A stretch of 64,000 nucleotides of DNA from contig NZ_JAJSAP010000006.1 in assembly GCF_021729035.1 (NCBI RefSeq), positions 186,001 to 250,000 on the forward strand, in the 5' to 3' direction. A program made the translations under genes and the position numbers. Position 1 is the stretch's first letter, and the number at the start of each line of letters is the position of its first letter. This document shows positions 28,816 to 37,698 of this stretch, piece after piece. The notes beneath the pieces were generated by a model, which searched no databases, was not told the origin of the DNA, and worked only from the letters and a program-made list of their open reading frames with translations. This DNA is from Microbulbifer sediminum. Its GTDB lineage: Bacteria > Pseudomonadota > Gammaproteobacteria > Pseudomonadales > Cellvibrionaceae.

Positions 28816-30095
28816 TACGCGCTCACCTTCTGGCTGAACAACTGGCGGAATACCGGGTAAATATCCTGTACATCGACAATCTGCTCCATGGCGAAATGCT
28901 CGGGGAACAGGGCCTTGACGCTCTCGTACTCCTCCCACAGCGCCTGGTGGTCCCTGGGCGTGATCTCCACGTACGAGTAGTACTGCACGTGCGGCATGAT
29001 GTCGTCGATGAGGATCTTGTGGCAGGTACTGGAATCGTCGTTCCAGTTGTCCCCATCGGAGGCCTGGGCACCGTAGATGTTCCACTCACTGGCCGGGTAG
29101 CGCTCGCGCATGACCGTGCGCATCAGCTTGAGGGCACTGGAAACGATGGTGCCACCGGTCTCCCGTGAGTAGAAAAATTCCTCCTCGTCTACTTCCTTGG
29201 CACTGGTGTGGTGGCGGATGAAAACCACCTCGGTGTATTCATAACTGCGCTGCAGGAACAGGTAGAGAAGCAGGAAGAAGCGCTTGGCCATGTCCTTGGT
29301 GGCCTGGTTCATGGATCCGGAGACATCCATGAGGCAGAACATCACAGCGCGGGAGCGCGGGCGCGGTTGCTTGATCAGCAGGTTGTACTTGAGGTCGAAG
29401 TCATCGAGGAAAGGGACTCGCTTCACGCGGCTGCGCAGGTCGGCGATTTCGCGCTGCAACAGGTCGATGCGGCGCTGGTCTCGCAGGGTGACATCCTTGC
29501 TTTGTTCCTGCTCAAGCTCCTCTTCCAGCAGGTGGAGATTGCGGCGCTTGCTGCCGGTCAGGGCGATGCGCCGGGCGTGAGCCGCCTTTAGCGACCGGAC
29601 CACGTTCAGCCGGCCGGGCGTACCCTCATTGCTGATGCCGGCGCGCACAACCTGGAAAGACTCGTTGCCAGCAAGGCGTCGCTTGACCATATTGGGCAGC
29701 TGGAGTCCCTCGAACATAAAGTCGAGGAATTCCTCCTGCGAAATCTGGAACACGAACTCGTCCATGCCCTCGCCGCTGTCACTGGCGTTGCCACCGCCAC
29801 CGCCGGAACCGGATTGCTGCCCCTGCCGCGGGATGCGGTCCCCGGTGGAGAATTGCTTGTTGCCCGGCAACACGCGATCGACATGGCCACCGGGACCGTG
29901 GGAGAAGACAGGCTCGCTAATATCCCGGGTGGGGATGCTGATGCGCTCGCCCTTCTCCATATCGGTGATGGAGCGACTGTTCATCGCCTCGCCGACAGCC
30001 TTCTTGATATGCGCTTTATAGCGCTGCAGGAAACGCTGCCGGTTCACCGTGCTCTTGTTTTTACCGTTGAGCCGACGGTCGATGATGTAGCTCAT
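28815..30095 (-). CDS. yeaH: YeaH/YhbH family protein (DUF444)
   Basis: A 426-aa protein with the DUF444 pattern: [20 protein letters not shown] at the start, and in the C-terminal half a von Willebrand A-like fold with the metal-site motif [20 protein letters not shown] Gly/Ser-rich flexible stretch lies around residues 90-105. In enterobacteria yeaH is co-transcribed with the kinase gene yeaG (prkA) under nitrogen and stationary-phase control. Here it follows prkA by 16 bp and overlaps spoVR by one base, so the three form one operon. Its molecular function is not established. Confidence 0.95.
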   Translation of the reverse strand: MSYIIDRRLNGKNKSTVNRQRFLQRYKAHIKKAVGEAMNSRSITDMEKGERISIPTRDISEPVFSHGPGGHVDRVLPGNKQFSTGDRIPRQGQQSGSGGGGGNASDSGEGMDEFVFQISQEEFLDFMFEGLQLPNMVKRRLAGNESFQVVRAGISNEGTPGRLNVVRSLKAAHARRIALTGSKRRNLHLLEEELEQEQSKDVTLRDQRRIDLLQREIADLRSRVKRVPFLDDFDLKYNLLIKQPRPRSRAVMFCLMDVSGSMNQATKDMAKRFFLLLYLFLQRSYEYTEVVFIRHHTSAKEVDEEEFFYSRETGGTIVSSALKLMRTVMRERYPASEWNIYGAQASDGDNWNDDSSTCHKILIDDIMPHVQYYSYVEITPRDHQALWEEYESVKALFPEHFAMEQIVDVQDIYPVFRQLFSQKVSA

Positions 30096-30111
30096 AAACC
30101 CCTACAGCCGG

Positions 30112-32037
30112 TTACTGCGATTTGCGTACCCGCAGGTACCACTCCGATAACAGCCGAACCTGTTTCTCGGTATAACCCCGTTCCACCATGCGATCGACAA
30201 AGTCGGCGTGCTTCTTCTTGTCGTCCGCAGAAGCCTTGGTGTTGAAGGAGATAACCGGGAGCAGGTCCTCGGTATTGGAGAACATTTTCTTCTCGATCAC
30301 TGCGCGCAGCTTTTCATAGGAGCGCCAGTCCGGGTTTTTGCCCTGGTTGTTGGCGCGGGCGCGCAGCACGAAGTTGACGATCTCGTTGCGGAAGTCTTTC
30401 GGGTTGGAGATGCCGGCGGGCTTCTCGGTCTTTTCCAGTTCCTCGTTCAGTGCGCCGCGGTCGAGAATCTCGCCGGTCTCCGGGTCGCGGTACTCCTGGT
30501 CCTGGATCCAGAAATCGGCGTAGGTGACGTAGCGATCAAACAGGTTCTGGCCATATTCGGCGTAGGACTCCAGGTAGGCGGTCTGGATTTCCTTGCCGAT
30601 AAACTCCACATAGCGCGGTGCCAGGTATTCCTTGATAAAGCCCAGGTACTTCTCCTGGTATTCGGGCGGGAACTGCTCCTGTTCGATCTGCTGCTCCAGC
30701 ACATAGAGCAGGTGTACCGGGTTGGCGGCCACCTCGGTGGCGTCGAAATTGAATACCTTGGACAGGATCTTGAACGCGAAACGGGTGGAAAGGCCGTTCA
30801 TGCCCTCGTCCACACCTGCGTTGTCCCGGTATTCCTGAATGGTTTTCGCCTTCGGGTCGGTGTCCTTCAGGTTCTCACCGTCGTAGATGCGCATCTTGGA
30901 GTAGATGCTCGAGTTCTCCGGGTTTTTCATCCGCGATAGCACCGAGAACTGCGCCAGCATGCGCAGTGTATCCGGCGCGCAGGGGGCCCGGGAGAGCGAG
31001 CTGTTCTCAAGCAGCTTCTCGTAGATCTTGATCTCTTCCTGAACCCGCACGCAGTATGGCACCTTGACGATATAGATGCGGTCGAGGAACGCCTCGTTGT
31101 TGCGGTTGTTACGGAAGGACTGCCACTCCGATTCGTTGGAGTGGGCGAGAATCACGCCATTGAAGGGAATGGACCCCAGGCCCTCGGTGCTGTTGTAGTT
31201 ACCTTCCTGGGTTGCAGTCAGCAGCGGGTGCAGCACCTTGATCGGCGCCTTGAACATCTCCACAAACTCCATCAGGCCCTGATTGGCCCGGCACAGGCTG
31301 CCGGAAAAGCTGTAGGCATCTGGATCGTTCTGGGGGTAGTCCTCGAGCTTGCGGATATCCACCTTGCCCACCAGGGAGGAAATGTCCTGGTTGTTTTCAT
31401 CGCCCGGCTCGGTCTTGGAGATCGCCACCTGGTCGAGGATTGAGGGCCGCACCTTCACTACCCGGAACTTGCTGATATCACCCTCGTACTCGTGCAGGCG
31501 TTTCATCGCCCAGGGAGACATGATGGTATTCACGTAACGGCGGGGGATGCCGTAATCCTCCTCAAGAATCTGCCCGTCCTCTTCGGGGGAAAAGAGGCTG
31601 AGAGGCGATTCGAATACCGGTGAGCCCTTGATGGCGTAAATCGGAATCTTCTCCATCAGCGCCTTGAGCCGCTCCGCCAGGGAGGACTTGCCGCCACCCA
31701 CTGGACCGAGCAGGTAGAGTATCTGTTTCTTCTCCTCAAGGCCCTGCGCCGCATGGCGGAAGAAGGACACGATCTGTTCGATGGCTTCCTCCATGCCGTA
31801 GAATTCACTGAAGGCCGCGTAACGCTTGATCACCTTGTTGGAAAAGATACGCGACAGGCGTGGATCGCGGGAGGTGTCGATCAGCTCTGCCTCGCCGATT
31901 GCCATCAGCATGCGCTCCGCCGGGGAGGCATAGGCGCTGGGGTCTGCCTTGCACAGCTCCAGGTAGTCCTGGATGCTGAGCTCCTCTTCCTGGATCGACT
32001 CGTACCTTTCCTGGTAATGGTTGAAAATCGTGTTCAT
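30112..32037 (-). CDS. prkA: PrkA serine/threonine protein kinase, AAA+ type
   Basis: A 641-aa protein matching PrkA/YeaG over its full length (E. coli 644 aa). Residues about 105-370 are an AAA+ module with Walker A GPVGGGKSS (111-119). The C-terminal part is the PrkA kinase-like domain. ATG 32037, preceded by GGGAG, starts the conserved MNTIFNHYQERYESIQEEE segment and is chosen over the longer open frame. It is the first gene of the prkA-yeaH-spoVR operon, a module that in other bacteria is induced on nutrient limitation; some recent work treats PrkA as a Lon-like protease, so kinase activity should be kept open. Confidence 0.96.
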   Translation of the reverse strand: MNTIFNHYQERYESIQEEELSIQDYLELCKADPSAYASPAERMLMAIGEAELIDTSRDPRLSRIFSNKVIKRYAAFSEFYGMEEAIEQIVSFFRHAAQGLEEKKQILYLLGPVGGGKSSLAERLKALMEKIPIYAIKGSPVFESPLSLFSPEEDGQILEEDYGIPRRYVNTIMSPWAMKRLHEYEGDISKFRVVKVRPSILDQVAISKTEPGDENNQDISSLVGKVDIRKLEDYPQNDPDAYSFSGSLCRANQGLMEFVEMFKAPIKVLHPLLTATQEGNYNSTEGLGSIPFNGVILAHSNESEWQSFRNNRNNEAFLDRIYIVKVPYCVRVQEEIKIYEKLLENSSLSRAPCAPDTLRMLAQFSVLSRMKNPENSSIYSKMRIYDGENLKDTDPKAKTIQEYRDNAGVDEGMNGLSTRFAFKILSKVFNFDATEVAANPVHLLYVLEQQIEQEQFPPEYQEKYLGFIKEYLAPRYVEFIGKEIQTAYLESYAEYGQNLFDRYVTYADFWIQDQEYRDPETGEILDRGALNEELEKTEKPAGISNPKDFRNEIVNFVLRARANNQGKNPDWRSYEKLRAVIEKKMFSNTEDLLPVISFNTKASADDKKKHADFVDRMVERGYTEKQVRLLSEWYLRVRKSQ

Positions 32038-32405
32038 TAACAACTCCCTGTAGCGTGTCGGGCGACCTTCGTGTTCCAGTCGGGGCTCGGGCTCGCGGGA
32101 TACTGCGCCGGTGGTGACCAGGCCATGGACTGTCGGCGAGATGGTGGCGCCCTGGGGCGACACTGGTGCTGAATCGCGCTGGTGCGCTTAAAGCAAAATC
32201 TATCTTTATTTCCGGTCCCGAGATGACCGGGCGGCGCTGCCGGGACGCGCCGGGCGAGGAAAATCACTTTTTGCTCTCGCTTTTCCAGCATAGCTCCCCC
32301 TTAAAGGGAGACGCCGGAGAGACCCCAATACAGGTTGAAACAGGCGGCAGTTTTGCGCTCTACTTACGCCCTTTCCCAAGAACTGAAAAACTAAGGGCCA
32401 GACCC
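32038..32405. other. Divergent intergenic region prkA/galE
   Basis: About 370 bp with open frames on both strands but no start/RBS or domain that supports a gene. It carries the promoters of prkA and galE. No clear sigma54 (TGGCAC-N5-TTGC) site is seen for prkA. Confidence 0.5.
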
Positions 32406-33431
32406 ATGGCAATACTTGTGACCGGCGGGGCCGGCTACATTGGCACCCATACCTGTGTGGAGTTGATCAGTGCTGGCTTCGAGCCAGTGGTGCTGGACAA
32501 TCTCTGCAACAGTAGCGAAGCCGCCCTGCAACGGGTCGAGGCCATTACTGGCCAGTCAGTTAGTTTCCATCGCGGCGATATCGCCGATGCAGCAGTGTTG
32601 CGGGAAATTTTTTCCCGTTACCAGATCGACGCGGTGATTCATTTTGCCGGCCTGAAGGCTGTGGGTGAGTCCGTGGCACAGCCCCTGCGCTATTACGAGA
32701 ATAATGTTGCGGGCACTTTGGCTCTCTGTCGGGTCATGGAGGAGTTCGGCGTCAGGCAACTGATTTTCAGCTCCTCGGCGACGGTGTACGGGGATCCAGC
32801 CAGTGTACCGATCCGCGAGGACTTCCCCACCGGCGCCACCAATCCCTACGGTGCCAGCAAATTGATGGTGGAAGACATTATGCGCGACCTGTGCGCGGCC
32901 CCTGATGCGGGCTGGAAGGTCAGCCTGTTGCGCTATTTCAATCCGATCGGTGCCCACGAGAGCGGTAGTATCGGTGAAGACCCCCAGGGTATTCCCAACA
33001 ACCTACTGCCCTATGTGGCCCAGGTGGCAGTGGGGCGCCTGCCCGAGCTGCTGGTGTTCGGCGACGATTACCCGACTGTGGATGGCACTGGCGTACGGGA
33101 CTATATCCACGTTGTGGACCTGGCCCGCGGCCACGTAGCGGCATTGGAGAAGCTGGGGCGCACGGACACAGGCAGCGGCTGTTACACCTATAATCTGGGG
33201 ACCGGGCGGGGCAGCTCCGTACTGGAAATCGTCCGTGCCTTCGAGCAGGCTTCCGGTCGCCCGATTCCGTTCAAGGTGGCGCCGCGCCGCCCCGGCGATA
33301 TCGCCGAATGCTATGCCGACCCTACAACGGCTGAGCTCGAACTGGGCTGGAGGGCGGAATATGGCCTGCAGCGTATGGTGGAGGATACCTGGCGCTGGCA
33401 GTCGCAGAATCCGCTGGGTTACAAGGGCTGA
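32406..33431 (+). CDS. galE: UDP-glucose 4-epimerase
   Basis: A 341-aa extended SDR that interconverts UDP-glucose and UDP-galactose with bound NAD. Motifs: TGGAGYIG (residues 6-13), the VLDNLCNSS segment, SSSATVYG with catalytic Ser/Thr, and the YGASK Tyr-Lys pair. [13 protein letters not shown] and [15 protein letters not shown] are diagnostic of GalE. Start at ATG 32406 gives family length; the frame is open further upstream without homology. It is a stand-alone gene that supplies UDP-galactose for surface polysaccharide. Confidence 0.95.
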   Translation: MAILVTGGAGYIGTHTCVELISAGFEPVVLDNLCNSSEAALQRVEAITGQSVSFHRGDIADAAVLREIFSRYQIDAVIHFAGLKAVGESVAQPLRYYENNVAGTLALCRVMEEFGVRQLIFSSSATVYGDPASVPIREDFPTGATNPYGASKLMVEDIMRDLCAAPDAGWKVSLLRYFNPIGAHESGSIGEDPQGIPNNLLPYVAQVAVGRLPELLVFGDDYPTVDGTGVRDYIHVVDLARGHVAALEKLGRTDTGSGCYTYNLGTGRGSSVLEIVRAFEQASGRPIPFKVAPRRPGDIAECYADPTTAELELGWRAEYGLQRMVEDTWRWQSQNPLGYKG

Positions 33432-33475
33432 CTTTGGCTGAAAGGGGCACCCACGTCTGGACAGGTCGTGGGCTG

Positions 33476-34567
33476 CTACCAGTCCAGGAAAAAACTGGCG
33501 TCCCCCGCGCCCGGCCGAAAATGACATCCGAAAGCACTGTATTCCCGCTCCAGCTCTTCCCTGAGCCATTGCCGGTTCGCGTCTGAAGCTCGCTCCAAGC
33601 GCAGCCGCCGTGACCGGAATGGGATCAGTTCGAGCGATAACAGCTGCCCACCTTCACCGAGTTCCACGCAGTAGAGAAGCCGCAGGTCCGGCCGGAACTC
33701 CTCCTGGCCACCGATACCCTCGTAGTCGTTGATCAGGTCACCGCAGCCATACAGGATGGGCCTGTTGCGATAGACCTCAATTGCTTTCGGGTGATGGGAA
33801 GAGTGCCCACACACCATATCGACACCGCCGTTTATCAGCCGGTGGGCAAAATGTTGCTGCTCTGTCGGTACCGCGTGACCCCAGTTACCACCCCAGTGTA
33901 TTGACACCATCGCGATATCACCGGGCTGCCGGATTGTGTCGATCCGGTGAGCAATATTGTCAGCCGTCTCAGCTGACAGTTGGTCTGCACGGCATACCCC
34001 GGCCTTGCCAGTGTTGGCCGCCCAGACAGGGGGAATGCCGCTGCTGCCGTGACCACACGCAAATACCAGTAATCTCTGCGCTCCACACTTGGCGGTAACC
34101 GCGGTGCAGGCATCCCCTCTAGTTTCGCCGGCGCCAGCTGTCTTAATCCCTGCCTTATGGAGACAGGCCAGTGTCTCAGTCAGTCCCGCGTAGCCCCAGT
34201 CAAGCACGTGGTTGTTGGCAAGCGTACAGACATCGATACCCGCGACGGTAAGGCAATCCAGGTTGCGGGGGTGCATCCGGTAGTGAATTCCCTTGCCGGG
34301 CCAGCAGTCGTCACTGCCAGTGATGGCGGTTTCGAGGTTGATGATGCGAAGGTCTGGGCTGCGGGCGTCCATCATCGCAAGGGCGTCACCCCAGATGTAT
34401 TCCGGTGCCACCGGCGTTGAGATGCGGCCACTGCGATTCTCCGCGAGAACTACATAGTCACAGGCGGACCGAAGCCACGATTCATAAATCTGGGGATTGC
34501 CGGCCCCCGGTAGTATCTGATCGACCCCCCGCCCGGTCATTACATCACCGCCGATTATGAGTTTCAT
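33476..34567 (-). CDS. CapA-family metallophosphatase-like protein
   Basis: A 363-aa cytoplasmic protein (no signal peptide) of the CapA/PGA-cap family. Motifs: IIGGDVMTGRGVDQ at the start, INLETAITGSDDCWPGKGIHYRM in two parts, LANNHVLDWG (about residue 110), VSIHWGGNW, and GHSSHHPKAIEVYRNRPILYGCGDLIND. These supply the metal-binding Asp/Asn/His set of the calcineurin-like fold. CapA in Bacillus takes part in poly-gamma-glutamate capsule anchoring, but stand-alone CapA-like proteins have unclear roles. It ends the GC-rich backbone before the AT-rich RiPP island; any functional tie to the island is speculative. Confidence 0.82.
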   Translation of the reverse strand: MKLIIGGDVMTGRGVDQILPGAGNPQIYESWLRSACDYVVLAENRSGRISTPVAPEYIWGDALAMMDARSPDLRIINLETAITGSDDCWPGKGIHYRMHPRNLDCLTVAGIDVCTLANNHVLDWGYAGLTETLACLHKAGIKTAGAGETRGDACTAVTAKCGAQRLLVFACGHGSSGIPPVWAANTGKAGVCRADQLSAETADNIAHRIDTIRQPGDIAMVSIHWGGNWGHAVPTEQQHFAHRLINGGVDMVCGHSSHHPKAIEVYRNRPILYGCGDLINDYEGIGGQEEFRPDLRLLYCVELGEGGQLLSLELIPFRSRRLRLERASDANRQWLREELEREYSAFGCHFRPGAGDASFFLDW

Positions 34568-34810
34568 ATTCGAACGAGCACCTAGACTCGGTAATCCATC
34601 GAATAACACAAAGTGTAGTGCGCGATTTACGAGAAGATCGACCTAAAGCATGCTTTTTTGTAGCAGACGCGAGAAGAATTGTGACTAAAAACGAAATTGG
34701 AAAGGAGATTTGAGGTAAGAAACAAAAAGATAATTTCTCAACTGGCCACTGGAAGTAACTATTTTAAGTATTAGGGGGTCAATGCGATCTCAGACAAAGA
34801 TATGTAACGA

Positions 34811-34830
34811 AGGGGCGGAAAGCCGCCCCT
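34811..34830. terminator. Perfect GC hairpin after the RiPP precursor ORF
   Basis: AGGGGCGG (34811-34818) and CCGCCCCT (34823-34830) pair perfectly with a 4-base loop in otherwise AT-rich DNA, starting 5 bases after the precursor stop codon on the minus strand. There is no clear U-run; an end-of-transcript role is inferred from position. Confidence 0.6.
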
Positions 34831-34835
34831 AAAAC

Positions 34836-35001
34836 TTAATTTAATCTTTCGTACTTGGGTTCCCACTGGTCGGGGGTAGGTGAAGTCCCCGCACCAACAG
34901 CTGCCGCTTCGTCTTTACTCAGCTCACGAGCAAGCTTCCGACCGAGAAGAATCTTTTCTTGCTTATTTTGGTTACGAACTTCTTCTTTCTTATTTTTCAT
35001 G
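34836..35001 (-). CDS. Putative graspetide (RiPP) precursor peptide, broken by one base as read
   Basis: The ATG at 35001 has an AAGG ribosome-binding site and opens a Lys/Glu-rich peptide, but this frame stops after nine codons (TAA at 34974-34972). Shifting by one base (34980 or nearby, in the purine run) opens a frame that continues to TAA 34836. The joined product would be about 54 aa. It contains the leader segment GRKLARELSKDEAAAVGAG, which fits the double-glycine-type rule L-12, S-11, E-8, V-4, (G/A)-2, G-1. The predicted core is TSPTPDQWEPKYERLN, with Thr/Ser/Lys donors and Asp/Glu acceptors for ATP-grasp cross-linking. It lies 348 bp from the divergent ATP-grasp gene. A sequencing error, recent mutation or, less likely, frameshifting explains the break. 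Identity as substrate is inferred. Confidence 0.6.
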
Positions 35002-35349
35002 CTTTTACCTTTTAAAGTATTAGTTGGTTCGTTACTTATGTACTACTAAAAGTGCCTGAACGAAATGCCGAGGCCCAATTACGCTAAGCTCAAAAAATTT
35101 AAATGGCAACCCTACCCCTGGCTATAAATATTTTTTGTTTTCGGCTTTGAGATGCTGGTCACAATTGCACGCCGATTACACGCTATTACATTCTATTTTA
35201 ATTGCATTGCAAGCAAAGATTTTCCATTCAAAGCTGACTTTATGAGAATAGAAATCCTGCCGCGAATCGGGTATAAATCATAAAAGCACTTTTATTACAC
35301 CTAAAGAGCTAAAGAGTCTCCAAATAAAAATAAATAACAGGTTCGAGCT
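35002..35349. other. Divergent AT-rich regulatory region of the RiPP cluster
   Basis: 348 bp between the divergent precursor and ATP-grasp genes. It should hold both promoters; a TATAAA at about 35270 is a possible -10 for the rightward operon without a good -35. A 43-codon ORF at 35152-35283 has no ribosome-binding site and no leader-like sequence. Confidence 0.45.
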
Positions 35350-36450
35350 ATGAAAATTTTAATCTCGACAATCTTTAAGGATCTGCATGCAGATGCAGTA
35401 ACTTGGTGGTTTTCAGACAGTAAGCATGAGGTTGTTTTGTGGGCTAACTCTGATATCCCGGTTAAGCAATTATTGTCAATCCATATCAGCAATGAGAGAA
35501 GAGAGCGGGTCGAATCGAAAGGTGAAAATGTAAATATAACATTTTCAGATTTTGATGTTGTTTGGTCTAGGAGACTCTATGTCCAAGAAATTTCATCAGA
35601 ATACGATGCCGCTGATCGAGCAGTTGCTAAAAATAATTTAGAAAGCTTGGTTAATTCCGGATTTTACTTAGGTGGTGAAAGTCCATTTTGGGTAAATGAC
35701 CATAAGTCGGCAGTTTATTCGGAGTACAAGGCAAACCAATTAAGTGCTGCCCGAAAATGTGGGCTAAAAATACCCGATACCTTGATATCGAATGATCCTG
35801 ATGATGTCAGAGCATTCTGTAAAAAGCATGGTGGAACAGTGATTTTTAAGCCTCTAGATGTGATGTCGTGGAGGTCAGCCAAAGAAAACCTAACTGTATT
35901 TACGACACCTATCAAGATAGAAGATTTGGACGATGATGATTCCGTGAAAAGTTGCCCTGCTATATTTCAGGATTATGTCGAGAAGGATGTAGAGCTGAGA
36001 ATTGTAGTTATGGGGCGCACCTGTGTTGCGATTAGTATTGCCTCTCAGCTGCAGAAGTCGAGTCAGCATGATTGGCGGCTCGGTGAGATTGAGGGAGAAA
36101 GGCCTCCTATGGAACTGTTCGAGTTGCCTTCGGATATACACTCTAAATGTATCAATCTGGCTAAATCTATGGGATTAGCCTACGGTGCTATCGATATGGT
36201 TCTGACTCCATCTGGAGATTATATATTTATAGAAATTAACCCTATGGGCCAGTTTTTATGGATGGAGGAGTCAGTTCCTCAGTTGCCTTTGCTTGACATT
36301 TTCTGTCAATTCTTAATTTCGGGTAGCGCCGACTTTATTTGGCAGGGAAATTATTCAGGTAAAAGTTTGGAGCAATATTACAAAAGCAAAAGCTACTATA
36401 AGTTTTCAAATAATATAGATGTTAAAAATGTGCCAATAGAAATCATTTAA
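35350..36450 (+). CDS. ATP-grasp peptide ligase, MvdD/microviridin-type (graspetide synthetase)
   Basis: A 366-aa RimK-like ATP-grasp enzyme. The ATP-binding core has the Lys of VIFKPLD (K167), the HDWRLGEIE loop (about 240-248), Asp282 in GAIDMV and the metal-binding IFIEINPMGQFLWMEE (about 292-307). The GQFLW sequence after the metal-binding EIN is typical of graspetide ligases (MvdC/MvdD, marinostatin-type), which join Thr/Ser or Lys side chains to Asp/Glu of a leader-carrying peptide. Residues 1-120 would form the peptide-binding pre-ATP-grasp part. It is the first of three rightward genes, followed by HlyD-type and C39-ABC exporter genes. Codon use is AT-rich, unlike the backbone. The substrate is probably the divergent precursor ORF. 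Confidence 0.87.
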   Translation: MKILISTIFKDLHADAVTWWFSDSKHEVVLWANSDIPVKQLLSIHISNERRERVESKGENVNITFSDFDVVWSRRLYVQEISSEYDAADRAVAKNNLESLVNSGFYLGGESPFWVNDHKSAVYSEYKANQLSAARKCGLKIPDTLISNDPDDVRAFCKKHGGTVIFKPLDVMSWRSAKENLTVFTTPIKIEDLDDDDSVKSCPAIFQDYVEKDVELRIVVMGRTCVAISIASQLQKSSQHDWRLGEIEGERPPMELFELPSDIHSKCINLAKSMGLAYGAIDMVLTPSGDYIFIEINPMGQFLWMEESVPQLPLLDIFCQFLISGSADFIWQGNYSGKSLEQYYKSKSYYKFSNNIDVKNVPIEII

Positions 36451-36483
36451 TTTTTATCCAGAAACGCAAGGGTGTCCTGATAA

Positions 36484-37698
36484 ATGATTTCTAAATTCTT
36501 ATTCAGGGAAAATTTTAGGCGAAAATCCAGGGGTGGGTTCTACGGAGAAGTTTTTTTTCCGAAGCCTGCAGGGTATGGGGTCTATACCTTGATTTCGGCG
36601 GGGATAATGTTTTTTTTGATATTTATCGTCTATTTCATTCCGATAAAAAAAGTCGTGTCTATAAAAGGAAGGATACTTCCAGTGGATGGCTATGCGGAAG
36701 TGAGTGTCAGGAATTCTGGAACATTGGCGAATTGGTATGCTGATCCCGGGGGTAAGGTTGAAGCTGGGGATTTGATTCTTCAAGTTTGGAAAGGCGGGGA
36801 TTCAAGTTACTCAAAAGAAGAAATGACTCTTGCTGATGAAGAAATTAGGCTTGTTGAGCGCCAGTCACAAAATGTTAGAGATCTTCACCAAATTAAAGTT
36901 GATAATCTAAAGATGCAGATTGAGCAGCTTCAAAATGAAGTTTCAAGTGTCTCAAACGTTCGTGCTATTCAGGGTAGTATTGTTGAATCATTGGGAAATG
37001 ATCTAGAAAAGATGAGTTCTCTCCTTAAGAATGGGCTTGTTTCAAGAATAAAGTATGAAGACCTGCGAAGAGAATACTTGTCAGAAAGTAAAGAGCTGGC
37101 GATAGTCCGAAATAGGTTGAGTGAAATAAAGGCGGTTCTAAGATCGGAAGATTCGCGCGTGAGAGAATTAAAAAAGGACAGGGATAGAAAGCTAATTCTA
37201 TTAGAGAAAGAGAGAAAAAAATTAATTAGAGATAGCAAGAAAATTGTAGATCGCTATCTGTCGCCAAGATCTGGATATCTCGCTATTAACAATTTAGGGG
37301 TTGGTTCTGTCGTTTCAGAGGGGGAGTACTTGTTTTCGATAGTTTCGGAGGACGATAAGTTAACTGTAGAGTTTGTTCTCCCTTCCGAGGTTAGGTCTCA
37401 GGTTAGCCTAGGCAGTGAGGTTTTCATGGAAATTGGTGGGTTTCCTAAAGAAAGATACGGAACTGTGAATATTAAAATAGAGAGCATTAGCGCCGCAGTC
37501 GTCTCACCTGATAAATACGTTGGGCATTTAGAGTTGGAAAAACCTTCATTTGTCGCTAAAGCCACTATTTCTCGGAAAGTGAATCTTTCGTCCTTAGGGA
37601 GTTTAATGCTAGTTCCCGGGATTTCTGTTGGGGGTTATTTGGTTGTTAGTGAGTCAACTATCTTTGACTCTTTGGTGAGGGGAAATAGCTTTGATTGA
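36484..37698 (+). CDS. HlyD-family secretion adaptor
   Basis: A 404-aa periplasmic adaptor of type I exporters. A single membrane helix (about residues 32-53) follows a basic cytoplasmic N terminus. Next come a lipoyl-like half-domain (VSVRNSGTLANWYADPGGKV), long coiled-coil hairpins (about residues 110-265, Lys/Glu/Arg-rich), the second half-motif YLSPRSGYLAINNLGVGSVV and a beta-rich end. It would bridge the C39-ABC transporter in the inner membrane to an outer-membrane channel, which is not encoded in the island and must be supplied elsewhere (TolC). The transporter start lies inside its last codons (8-bp overlap). Confidence 0.9.
   Translation: MISKFLFRENFRRKSRGGFYGEVFFPKPAGYGVYTLISAGIMFFLIFIVYFIPIKKVVSIKGRILPVDGYAEVSVRNSGTLANWYADPGGKVEAGDLILQVWKGGDSSYSKEEMTLADEEIRLVERQSQNVRDLHQIKVDNLKMQIEQLQNEVSSVSNVRAIQGSIVESLGNDLEKMSSLLKNGLVSRIKYEDLRREYLSESKELAIVRNRLSEIKAVLRSEDSRVRELKKDRDRKLILLEKERKKLIRDSKKIVDRYLSPRSGYLAINNLGVGSVVSEGEYLFSIVSEDDKLTVEFVLPSEVRSQVSLGSEVFMEIGGFPKERYGTVNIKIESISAAVVSPDKYVGHLELEKPSFVAKATISRKVNLSSLGSLMLVPGISVGGYLVVSESTIFDSLVRGNSFD

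Noticed and set aside
32166-32405. N-terminal extension of galE
   Set aside because: Open frame only; the conserved Rossmann start is at ATG 32406.
34855-35049. 64-codon plus-strand ORF over the precursor region
   Set aside because: TTG start without ribosome-binding site; antisense to the leader/core frame, which has a recognisable motif.
35152-35283. 43-codon plus-strand ORF before the ATP-grasp gene as an alternative RiPP precursor
   Set aside because: No ribosome-binding site, no double-Gly-type leader, and no acidic/Thr-rich core.
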